64,000 nt of DNA from Mycobacterium scrofulaceum (GTDB lineage Bacteria > Actinomycetota > Actinomycetes > Mycobacteriales > Mycobacteriaceae). The notes under the pieces were generated by a model. It made no database searches. It was not told the origin of the DNA and saw only the letters and a list, made by a program, of their open reading frames with translations. The DNA is taken from the NCBI RefSeq assembly GCF_002086735.1, contig NZ_MVIJ01000011.1, positions 62,001 to 126,000 of the forward strand, written 5' to 3'. Shown in pieces: positions 57,132-64,000 of this stretch. How positions within the stretch are numbered: the first letter of the stretch is position 1; every line of letters starts with the position of its first letter. The translations under genes and the position numbers were made by a program.

Positions 57132-58124
57132 ATGAGAGCGTGGCTGTGGGATGGACATGCAGGGATAGATCATCTGACCCTGGCTGACGCGCCTGATCCG
57201 GTCCCAGAAGAAGGCGAAGTGGTCATACAAGTCCACTACGCCGGCTTAAATCCGGCCGACCGGATGATGGCAGAGAGGCGCTACCCGTATCCGGTATATC
57301 CACCTGCGCCGCACGTGCTGGGACGGGATGGCGTCGGGGAAGTAATCAAAGTCGGCAAGGGCGTCGAGGGTGTGCAGGTGGGCGAAAGGCGCGTTCTTCT
57401 GCGCAGTGATGTTGGGCTTCTCCGTTGGGGCATGTTTGCCGAACAAGTGTCGATACCGGCGGTCAACTTAGCGGAGATCCCCGCAGGTTGGACCGAAGAG
57501 CAGTCGTCGGGCGCCGCCGTGGTTTATCTATCGGCGTACCGCGCGCTCACCATGTGGGAACCGCTCAAGGAAAACTCCGTGGTGCTGGTCACCGGCGCAT
57601 CAGGAGGGGTCGGAGTTGCGGCTGTGCAACTGGCGGCGGCGATGGGCCACACGGTCGTGGCCCTTTCGCGCAGCGAGGAAAAGCAACGACGCCTCGAGGA
57701 TCTCGGAGCGAGGTTCACATTCAACCCTGAGGACCCGCAGTGGCGAGCTCGCGTAAAAGATGCCCTGAACGGAGGCGGGGTGAACCTGGCAGTCGACACG
57801 ATTGGGGGCACGCTGCTTCCCGAAGTCATCGATACGATGGGCGATTCGGGAAGACTCAGCCTGGTGGGAGAACTCGGAGGCCCGGTGCCCAACTTTTACA
57901 CGGGCACGCTCTTTTCCCGCTGGCTCCGAATCGGCGCAATGGCTCTCAGCTTCTACACACCGGAGCAGCATCGCGCCGGCTGGCACGACCTCTTGGGCAT
58001 CTTGGCCCGCTCTGGCGCACAGCCTCTGGTCGACCGTGCGTTTCCGTTCGAGCAGTTGCCGCAAGCCTTCGAACGCCTAGCCGAAGGCCCGATGGGTAAA
58101 GTGGTGATCGAGGTAAAGCCTTGA
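57132..58124 (+). CDS. MDR-family oxidoreductase with foreign-looking codon use
   Basis: 330 residues. GroES half with HYAGLNPADRMMAERRYPYP and VLGRDGVGEVIKVGK; cofactor site VLVTGASGGVGVAAVQLAA. No zinc ligands. Quinone-reductase-like. The gene uses ATA and TTA codons (for example ATA at 'HAGIDHL', TTA in 'GLNPAD') that are rare in mycobacteria, and its GC looks lower than its neighbours', which suggests transfer. Start ATG 57132 after GGGAGAAG. The 274 bp ahead (56858-57131) hold no clear gene. Confidence 0.85.
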   Translation: MRAWLWDGHAGIDHLTLADAPDPVPEEGEVVIQVHYAGLNPADRMMAERRYPYPVYPPAPHVLGRDGVGEVIKVGKGVEGVQVGERRVLLRSDVGLLRWGMFAEQVSIPAVNLAEIPAGWTEEQSSGAAVVYLSAYRALTMWEPLKENSVVLVTGASGGVGVAAVQLAAAMGHTVVALSRSEEKQRRLEDLGARFTFNPEDPQWRARVKDALNGGGVNLAVDTIGGTLLPEVIDTMGDSGRLSLVGELGGPVPNFYTGTLFSRWLRIGAMALSFYTPEQHRAGWHDLLGILARSGAQPLVDRAFPFEQLPQAFERLAEGPMGKVVIEVKP

Positions 58125-58278
58125 GCGTCCATCACGTTGGCTTCGGCTCAACCGAACCCGGTAGGTAACGCCAGCGGGTAAAGAGCAGTTTCGCGCCCGT
58201 CGTACTGGCCCATGAATCACGCTGGGCCGCAGAGCAACTGGGCACCAAAGCCGAGAACGAGCCGCAGCGGCCCGTGAA

Positions 58279-58815
58279 CTACAGCCAGCCGGTGCGGGCC
58301 GCGGCCACCGGCTCGGGCGGCGGCGGGGCCAACGCCCCGTCCCGCACGCCGTCGAGCATCCGCTTCACCGCGGCCACGATCTCCGGCGCCGCCGCGGCCA
58401 GCCCGGCCTTATCGGCGTCGCTCACCTCGTCGGGATCGACGCCCGCCCGGGCCAGCACGGCGGCCGGGTCGGCCAGCTGCCCGGCCAGCCAGGCGACGGG
58501 GTCGGCCGACAACTCGGGAACGAAGTGCCGCCGCCCGGGTTCCCACCCGTCGAACTTCGGGTGGTGGTGGGCGCGGTCCAGCGTCCCCGGCGGGCTTTCG
58601 GTGGAGCCGAACAGGTCCACCCGCCACACCGGACGGTTGAAGGCGATCGGGACGCCGGCGTAGATCGACCCCTGCGGGTCGGCACGGTCGACGAGGCGCA
58701 GTTCCAGCCTGACCCCCCGCTCCGGGGTCTCCTGACCTTCGAGCGGGCGCGGGTCGACGAAGAACATGTCCCCGACGACCACGCCCATGGTTTCGAATCC
58801 GAACGCTGCGAGCAT
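58279..58815 (-). CDS. Conserved hypothetical protein
   Basis: 178 residues, MLAAFGFETMGVVVGDMFFV..., with DPRPLEGQETPERGVRLELR and AFNRPVWRVDLFGSTESPPG, then DRAHHHPKFDGWEPGRRHF. The beta-rich first half resembles small ligand-binding folds, but no family is recognised. Start ATG 58815; ATG 58851 would overlap the monooxygenase stop. It lies 28 bp after the monooxygenase gene on the same strand, so a shared transcript is likely. Confidence 0.65.
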   Translation of the reverse strand: MLAAFGFETMGVVVGDMFFVDPRPLEGQETPERGVRLELRLVDRADPQGSIYAGVPIAFNRPVWRVDLFGSTESPPGTLDRAHHHPKFDGWEPGRRHFVPELSADPVAWLAGQLADPAAVLARAGVDPDEVSDADKAGLAAAAPEIVAAVKRMLDGVRDGALAPPPPEPVAAARTGWL

Positions 58816-58843
58816 GATTCCGAGCGTAGTACCGGCCGCTGCG

Positions 58844-60340
58844 TCAGGCACCGACTTCCTCGGCCGCCCGCTCGGGCAGCACCACCTCGTAGTCGCCGAG
58901 CACCGCCGTCTGCGTGCGCCGCTGGTATTCGTGCACCAGTCCCGGCCAGTTGGTGGTGACCCGGCCCGAGGCGGCGCGGTACCAGGAGTCGCAGGTGGTC
59001 CACACGCCGGCGTCCAGGCGGGACTGCACCTCGGCGTCGTAGGCCTGCTCCACGGCGGCCCGGACGTCGAACGCGCGGGCCACGCCCCCGCGGGCGAGCT
59101 GTTCGGTGAGCTGGCGGATGTAGCGGGCCTGCTGCTCCATCATCAGGATGATCGAACTGCTGCCCAGATTGGTGTTCGGGCCGTAGATCAAAAACATGTT
59201 CGGGAAGCCCGGCACGGCCATGCCCAGGTGGGCGCGGGCACCGCCGGCCCATTCGGTCTGCAAGTCGCGCCCGTGGCGGCCGGTGACCGTCATCGGCGCA
59301 AGGAATTCGGTCGCCTTGAACCCGGTGCCGTAGATGATGACGTCAGCCTCGTGCAAGACGCCGTCGGCGGTGCGCAGGCCGGTCGCCGTCACCTCGGTGA
59401 TCGCCTGGGTCTCGACGCCGACGTTGTCGCAGGCCAGCGCCGGGTACCAGTCGCTGCTGAACAGCACGCGCTTGCAGCCGATCGGGTAGTCGGGCGTGAG
59501 CTTGGCCCGCAGCACGGGATCCTTGATGTGGCGCTTGAGGTTTGCCGCCGCGACGACGCCGATCACCCGGGCGAGCGGGGCGACCTTGGTCAGCGCGAGG
59601 CCGAAGAACTCCGAGATCTCCCAGATCAATGTGCGCATGGCCGCGGCGAACCCGGGCACCGTGCGAAACGCCGCGTGGTGCGCGCCGGTGTAGGCGCGGT
59701 CCGGCTTCGGGATGACGTATGGCGCGGAGCGCTGAAAGACGGTGACGCGCCCCGCGACCCGGCGAATGCGCGGGACGAACTGGATCGCCGACGCGCCGGT
59801 GCCCAGCACCGCGACGCGCTTGCCGGCCAGGTCGACATCGTGGCGCCACTGCGCCGAATGGAACGACGGTCCCGCGAACGTGTCGAGCCCCGGGACGTTC
59901 GGGAGCGCCGGGCGCGACAGCTGGCCCACGGCGGGCACCAGCACGTCGGCCTCGAAGGTTTCGCCGGTCGACGTCTCCACCCGCCAGCCGGCGGTGGAAT
60001 CGTCGTAGCGGGCCGACGTGACCTCGACCCCGGTCCGGACCAGGTCGCGCAGGCCGAACCGGTCGGCGGTGTCGTGGATGTAGCCGAGGATGTCGCGTTG
60101 CTCGGCGTATCTGCGCCCCCAGTCGGTCTTTCGGGCGAAGGAGTAGGAGTACAGATTGGACGGAACGTCGCACGCGGCACCGGGATAGGTGTTCTCCCGC
60201 CAGACGCCGCCGATGTCGTCGGCCTTCTCCAGGATGGTCACGTCGGCGAGACCGTCCCGGGACAGCTCGTGGGCGGCGGCGAGGCCACCGAACCCGGCCC
60301 CGATGACCAGGACGCGCGGCTTGCGAGTGGGCGAAGTCAT
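58844..60340 (-). CDS. Baeyer-Villiger-type flavin monooxygenase
   Basis: 498 residues. FAD site VLVIGAGFGGLAAAHEL and the BVMO fingerprint FAGPSFHSAQWRHD (F-x-G-x3-H-x3-W), with the NADP site VAVLGTGASAIQFVPR. It inserts oxygen next to a ketone or hydroxylates with NADPH. The substrate is unknown; the upstream AraC regulator and downstream hypothetical gene are probable partners. Start ATG 60340. Confidence 0.93.
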   Translation of the reverse strand: MTSPTRKPRVLVIGAGFGGLAAAHELSRDGLADVTILEKADDIGGVWRENTYPGAACDVPSNLYSYSFARKTDWGRRYAEQRDILGYIHDTADRFGLRDLVRTGVEVTSARYDDSTAGWRVETSTGETFEADVLVPAVGQLSRPALPNVPGLDTFAGPSFHSAQWRHDVDLAGKRVAVLGTGASAIQFVPRIRRVAGRVTVFQRSAPYVIPKPDRAYTGAHHAAFRTVPGFAAAMRTLIWEISEFFGLALTKVAPLARVIGVVAAANLKRHIKDPVLRAKLTPDYPIGCKRVLFSSDWYPALACDNVGVETQAITEVTATGLRTADGVLHEADVIIYGTGFKATEFLAPMTVTGRHGRDLQTEWAGGARAHLGMAVPGFPNMFLIYGPNTNLGSSSIILMMEQQARYIRQLTEQLARGGVARAFDVRAAVEQAYDAEVQSRLDAGVWTTCDSWYRAASGRVTTNWPGLVHEYQRRTQTAVLGDYEVVLPERAAEEVGA

Positions 60341-60415
60341 GAATCACACGGTAGGGGCGGGCGACGGGTCACGGGCAGCCGATTGCGGACGGCAAATCCA
60401 TGATTCCGGCCACGC

Positions 60416-61480
60416 TCAGACGGCGACCAGCCGCGCGCGGGGCGCGACCGAACGCTGGTGGCGCGCGGGCGTCGTGCCCGTCCACCGCTTGAAGGCGGCG
60501 ATGAAACTCGTCGCCTCGGCGTAGCCGAGCCGCAGCGCCACGTCTTCGACGGACAGCGCGCCCGTCGCCAGCAACTCCTCGGCGAGGACCCGGTGCACCT
60601 CCTCGACCAGATCCCGGAAGGTCGTGTTCTCCTCGGCCAGGCGCCGCCGCAGCGTCCGCTCGCTCATCGCCAGTTGCCGGGCGACGGCCGTGATCGTGTG
60701 GGGTTCACCGTCGATGGACGCCAGCCGCTCGCGGACGCGCTGGGCCACGCCGGTCCGCTGCCGGCGGCGTTCCAGCAGGGCGCGGCACTGCTGCTCGCAC
60801 ATGGCCACGGTCATCTCGCTGGCCTGCGGGAGCGGATCGCCCAACAGGGCGGCCGGCCAGCGCGCCACGTTGGCCGGCGAGTCGTAACGCGGTGCCACGC
60901 CGAATACCTTGCGCGCCAACGCGTCACCCGAAGCGGGCGCCGGGCCGGCGAACTCGATCGAGGTGAACGGGATGGGCCGGCCCAGCAGCTCGGCCATCAC
61001 CCGGGCGATCGCCGCCAAATCGCGGCGCACCAGAAACTCCGCCACCGGACCGGTGACGTCGGGCAGGTCGAGCCGCATCGCCGCGACCGGGCCCTCCACC
61101 GCGACGGTGGGCAGGCAGAAACCGTAGCTGAGCTCGTAATAGCGGGCCGCGAACCGGACGGCGTCGCCCAGCGTCGAACTGGTCAGGCAGGCGAAACCGA
61201 AGATGCCCAGCGACCCGACGTGGTAACTGCCGCCCACCCGCACCCCGAGGTCGGCCGGGTCCCCCAGCAGGTTCACCAGGTTCGTCACCACCGCCAGCTC
61301 CTGGCGTCCCACGATCATCCGGGTGTGGTCGCGCAGATGGGCCTCCGACAGGCCGGTGTCGTCCAGCACGTCGGCCACGGCAAGCCCGTTCTCGCAACCG
61401 AACTCGGCCATCAGCGCGACACTGGCCGTGCTGCGCGGGAAGTCCCAGTGCGATACCTGCGACCCGACGAACACCTGCAC
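60416..61480 (-). CDS. AraC-family regulator (OruR/arabinose-binding-like N-terminal domain)
   Basis: 354 residues. N-terminal domain (1-210) resembles the arabinose-type or OruR ligand domain (GSYHVGSLGIFGFACLTSST, then FAARYYELSYGFCLP); the C-terminal AraC HTHs are TITAVARQLAMSERTLRRRL and SVEDVALRLGYAEATSFIAA with FKRWTGTTPARHQRS. Start GTG 61480. It lies 75 bp ahead of the monooxygenase gene, which it probably controls. Confidence 0.88.
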   Translation of the reverse strand: MQVFVGSQVSHWDFPRSTASVALMAEFGCENGLAVADVLDDTGLSEAHLRDHTRMIVGRQELAVVTNLVNLLGDPADLGVRVGGSYHVGSLGIFGFACLTSSTLGDAVRFAARYYELSYGFCLPTVAVEGPVAAMRLDLPDVTGPVAEFLVRRDLAAIARVMAELLGRPIPFTSIEFAGPAPASGDALARKVFGVAPRYDSPANVARWPAALLGDPLPQASEMTVAMCEQQCRALLERRRQRTGVAQRVRERLASIDGEPHTITAVARQLAMSERTLRRRLAEENTTFRDLVEEVHRVLAEELLATGALSVEDVALRLGYAEATSFIAAFKRWTGTTPARHQRSVAPRARLVAV

Positions 61481-61516
61481 GCGTCCCAGTATGGCGAACG
61501 GCGGCAGCGACGGGGG

Positions 61517-62812
61517 TCAGGCGGCCAGGTCGTCCGCGCCGCCCACCGCCCGCCGCGCCTCGCGCTGTGCGCGCTTGGCGCGCCGCCAGCCGCGCACGGT
61601 CTCGATCGCGGTCTTGAGCCCGCGCCGCCGGCCGGTCTCCGGGTCCGTGCCCGCGAAACCGGGCTCGAGTTCGGCGAACATCCGCTCGCTGCGGGTTTCC
61701 GGCGCGTTATCGGCGGTGTCGCGCAGGTAGGAGTTCGGCAACGACAGCTTGGCCAGCGTGCGCCAGGTCTTGGCGTACTGCACCAGGAACGAGCCCGTGG
61801 TGTAGGGCAGGTCGTACTTGTCGCACACCTCGCGCACCCGCACCGCGATCTCCTCGTACCGGTTGCTCGGCAGGTCCGGGAACAGGTGGTGCTCGATCTG
61901 GTGGGACAGGTTGCCGCTCATGAACCGCAGCACCGGCCCGGCCTCGAAGTTGGCGCTGCCCAGCATCTGGCGCAGGTACCACTGCCCGCGGGTCTCGCCG
62001 ATCATGTCGGTCTTGGTGAATTTCTCTGCGCCGTCGGGGAAGTGGCCGCAGAAGATCACCGCGTTGGCCCACACGTTGCGGATCACGTTGGCGAGGGCGT
62101 TGGCCTTGAGCGTGGACGTGTAGGTCGCCCCGGGCGACAGCGCGGTCAGCGCGGGGAACGCGACGTAGTCCTTGAGCACCTGACGGCCGGCCTTCGCGAG
62201 GAACTCGTCCACCCGCTGGCGGGCGTCGTCGTGACCCATCCGCTTCTTGGCGATCTTCCCGAGCTCCACGTGCTGCAGGCCGACGCCCCACTCGAACAGG
62301 AGCATGAGCATGGTGTTGTAGACCAGGTTGAGCAGGTTGAAGCGCTTCCAGCGCTGGTCGCGGGTGACGCGCAGCAGGCCGTAGCCGACGTCGTCGTCCA
62401 TCCCGAGGATGTTCGTGTACTTGTGGTGCACGAAGTTGTGGGTGTAGCGCCAGTGCTTGGACGACCCGCTCATGTCCCATTCCCACGTGGTGGAGTGGAT
62501 CTCGGGGTCGTTCATCCAGTCCCACTGGCCGTGCATGACGTTGTGGCCGATCTCCATGTTCTCGATGATCTTGGCCACGCCCAAGGTGACGGCTCCCGTC
62601 CACCACGCGGAGCGGCGCGAACTCGCGGCCAGCAGCAGCCGGCCGGAAACCTCCAGCGCGCGCTGCGCCGCGATGGTGCGGCGGATGTAGCGGGCGTCTT
62701 TCGCCCCACGTGAGTCCTCGATGTCCTGGCGAATGGCGTCCAGTTCAACGGCCAGGTTCTCGATGTCGGCGTCCGTCAGATGGGCGAATACGTCGACGTC
62801 GGTGATCGCCAT
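61517..62812 (-). CDS. desA3: Membrane stearoyl-CoA delta-9 desaturase DesA3
   Basis: 431 residues. Three His boxes: GHNVMHGQWDWMND (box 1), HNFVHHKYTNIL (box 2) and HQIEHHLFPDLPSN (box 3), with several membrane segments between. It makes oleate from stearoyl-CoA and needs the reductase encoded just upstream. Start ATG 62812. A perfect dyad operator lies in the 96 bp between the two genes, so it probably has its own promoter. Confidence 0.95.
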   Translation of the reverse strand: MAITDVDVFAHLTDADIENLAVELDAIRQDIEDSRGAKDARYIRRTIAAQRALEVSGRLLLAASSRRSAWWTGAVTLGVAKIIENMEIGHNVMHGQWDWMNDPEIHSTTWEWDMSGSSKHWRYTHNFVHHKYTNILGMDDDVGYGLLRVTRDQRWKRFNLLNLVYNTMLMLLFEWGVGLQHVELGKIAKKRMGHDDARQRVDEFLAKAGRQVLKDYVAFPALTALSPGATYTSTLKANALANVIRNVWANAVIFCGHFPDGAEKFTKTDMIGETRGQWYLRQMLGSANFEAGPVLRFMSGNLSHQIEHHLFPDLPSNRYEEIAVRVREVCDKYDLPYTTGSFLVQYAKTWRTLAKLSLPNSYLRDTADNAPETRSERMFAELEPGFAGTDPETGRRRGLKTAIETVRGWRRAKRAQREARRAVGGADDLAA

Positions 62813-62862
62813 CGTCTTCCTCCCTACGGTCGATTTGTCCGGTCCCTAACCAGGTCCAGACC

Positions 62863-62895
62863 TACGCTATCGTAACCTACGAATCCGTAGGTTAC
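62863..62895. promoter_or_regulatory. Dyad operator ahead of desA3
   Basis: GTAACCTACG-AATC-CGTAGGTTAC (62872-62895) is a perfect 10-bp inverted repeat with a 4-bp centre, of TetR-operator shape. A second TACG-CTAT-CGTA dyad (62863-62874) lies 15 bp further on, centre to centre, so two dimers could bind. On the minus strand TACGAT (62874-62869) could be the -10 box. The repressor is not encoded here. Confidence 0.75.
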
Positions 62896-62908
62896 CTGTG
62901 AGTAGCAT

Positions 62909-64000
62909 TTAGATGTCGAGCACACAGTCGCCGGAGGCGGCCGACACGCAGGTCTGAATTCGCGTGCCCGGGTCGTGCTCGGCGCCGGTGCGCAGATCGC
63001 GCACGTGACCCTCCACCAGGCTCACGACGCATGACTGACATATACCCATTCGGCAGCCGAAGGGCATCTGCACGCCGGCACCCTCGCCGGCGTCCATCAA
63101 CGACGTGGCGGCATCGGCGGCGACGGCGCGGCCGCTGCGGGCGAAGGTGACCGTTCCGCCGGCGCCGGCCGGCGCGGCCCTGGAGACGGCGAACCGTTCC
63201 AGGTGCAGCCGGTCCCCGGCGCCCGCCACCGACCAGATCTTCTCGGCCTGGGTCAGCATGCCCTCGGGCCCGCAGGCCCAGGTGTGCCGTTCGCGCCAGT
63301 CCGGCACCTCGCGGTCGAGCAGGGCCAGGTCCAGACGGCCCTGGGTGCGGGTTTCCCGGAGCGCCAGGCGGTAGCCCGGATGGTCCGCGGCCAGCGCGGC
63401 CAGCTCGGCGCGAAACATCACGTCGGATTCGGTGGGCGCCGAGTGCACGTGCACGATGTCGCCAATTTGGTTGCGGCGCACCAACGTTCGCAGCATGGAC
63501 ATCACCGGGGTGATCCCGGAGCCGGCGGTGAGGAACAGGATCGACGGCGGCGCGGGGTCGGGCAGCACGAAGTTGCCCTGCGGCGCGGCCAGCCGGACGA
63601 TGGTCCCCCGCTCGACCCCCGCCACCAGGTGGGTCGAGAGGAACCCTTCGGGCATCGCCTTGACGGTGATGGTGACCGTGCGCGCGGAGCCGGATCCGGA
63701 CGTCGCGGCGGGGCTGGACGTCAACGAATACGACCGCCAGCGCCAGCGCCCGTCCATGAGCAGGCCGATCCCGATGTACTGACCCGGTTGGTAGTCGAAG
63801 TTGAAGCCCCAACCCGGCTTGATCACCAGGGTCGCCGAATCCTCCGTCTCGCGGCGCACCTCGAGGATGCGGCCCCGCACTTCCCGCGCCGACCACAGTG
63901 GATTGGCCAGATGCAGGTAGTCGTCGGGCAACAGTGGCGTCGTGATGCGCGCGGCGATCTTGCGCAGCGCGTGCCAACCGGGATGCCGATCGGCGCCGGC
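62909..64000 (-). CDS. NADPH reductase partner of DesA3 (Rv3230c-like, 5' end cut)
   Basis: The window ends inside the gene; 363 residues are visible and only about 16-20 N-terminal residues are missing, judging from the family length of 380. FAD domain with [18 protein letters not shown] domain with [15 protein letters not shown], and a C-terminal 2Fe-2S ferredoxin domain [15 protein letters not shown]...CVSAASGDC. It transfers electrons from NADPH to DesA3. TTG 63931 would be a false start, since the conserved [20 protein letters not shown] lies ahead of it. Confidence 0.93.
   Translation of the reverse strand, partial: AGADRHPGWHALRKIAARITTPLLPDDYLHLANPLWSAREVRGRILEVRRETEDSATLVIKPGWGFNFDYQPGQYIGIGLLMDGRWRWRSYSLTSSPAATSGSGSARTVTITVKAMPEGFLSTHLVAGVERGTIVRLAAPQGNFVLPDPAPPSILFLTAGSGITPVMSMLRTLVRRNQIGDIVHVHSAPTESDVMFRAELAALAADHPGYRLALRETRTQGRLDLALLDREVPDWRERHTWACGPEGMLTQAEKIWSVAGAGDRLHLERFAVSRAAPAGAGGTVTFARSGRAVAADAATSLMDAGEGAGVQMPFGCRMGICQSCVVSLVEGHVRDLRTGAEHDPGTRIQTCVSAASGDCVLDI

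Overview
The window is high-GC DNA from a mycobacterium other than the M. tuberculosis complex. The evidence is a WhiB7 with its regulatory leader, WhiB1, SigH/RshA, AdnAB, mycoredoxin, an MceA start and the 24-residue ribosomal protein bL37. From about 9.8 kb to 54.6 kb, and again from 61.5 kb to the end, the gene order and orientation follow M. tuberculosis Rv3193c-Rv3230c as I remember it. No database search was run. The species cannot be fixed; a slow-growing environmental or avium-like species is a reasonable guess.

Layout. 1-9.7 kb is accessory: the 5' end of a mceA on the minus strand, a glutathione peroxidase, a DUF2267/universal-stress pair, a TetR-controlled SDR/hydrolase/MDR operon, a P450 remnant, the initiator tRNA-Met with a strong terminator, and an HD/nitroreductase/cupin operon facing a GlxA-type AraC regulator. 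9.8-24.4 kb holds the UPF0182 membrane protein, a PDZ-Lon protease, a zincin, a small secreted peptide, an ocin-ThiF-like protein, an ABC1 kinase, whiB7 with uORF and attenuator, uvrD2, mrx1, a lipoprotein, nudC, a MIRU-like tandem repeat and a K+ channel. 24.4-38.4 kb holds the AdnB/AdnA helicase-nuclease, lipV, an alkyltransferase-like gene, moeZ, a DUF3152 metzincin-like protein and a TetR/TB9.4 block. 38.4-54.6 kb holds rhlE, a parA-like gene, gpm2-entC-GNAT, a lipid kinase, whiB1, pdtaS, the biotinylated TB7.3 protein, bL37, sigH-rshA, ybaK, an SRAP gene, aroA and rsgA.

Between rsgA and desA3 (54.6-61.5 kb) sits a block absent from the remembered M. tuberculosis order: HxlR regulator, thiolase, DUF302, an MDR oxidoreductase with foreign-looking codon use, a Baeyer-Villiger-type monooxygenase and an AraC regulator. 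The window ends with the desaturase pair desA3/Rv3230c-like, with a perfect dyad operator in front of desA3.

Functionally the core block combines stress control (WhiB7, WhiB1, SigH/RshA, PdtaS), thiol redox balance (mycoredoxin), DNA break processing (AdnAB, UvrD2, SRAP, ATL) and lipid desaturation. The accessory blocks look like self-contained catabolic or detoxification operons, each beside its own regulator. The signals most worth following are the whiB7 uORF/attenuator, the repeat ORF that bridges the K+ channel and nudC with one-base stop/start overlaps, the DNA operators, and the ocin-ThiF-like protein next to a small secreted peptide.
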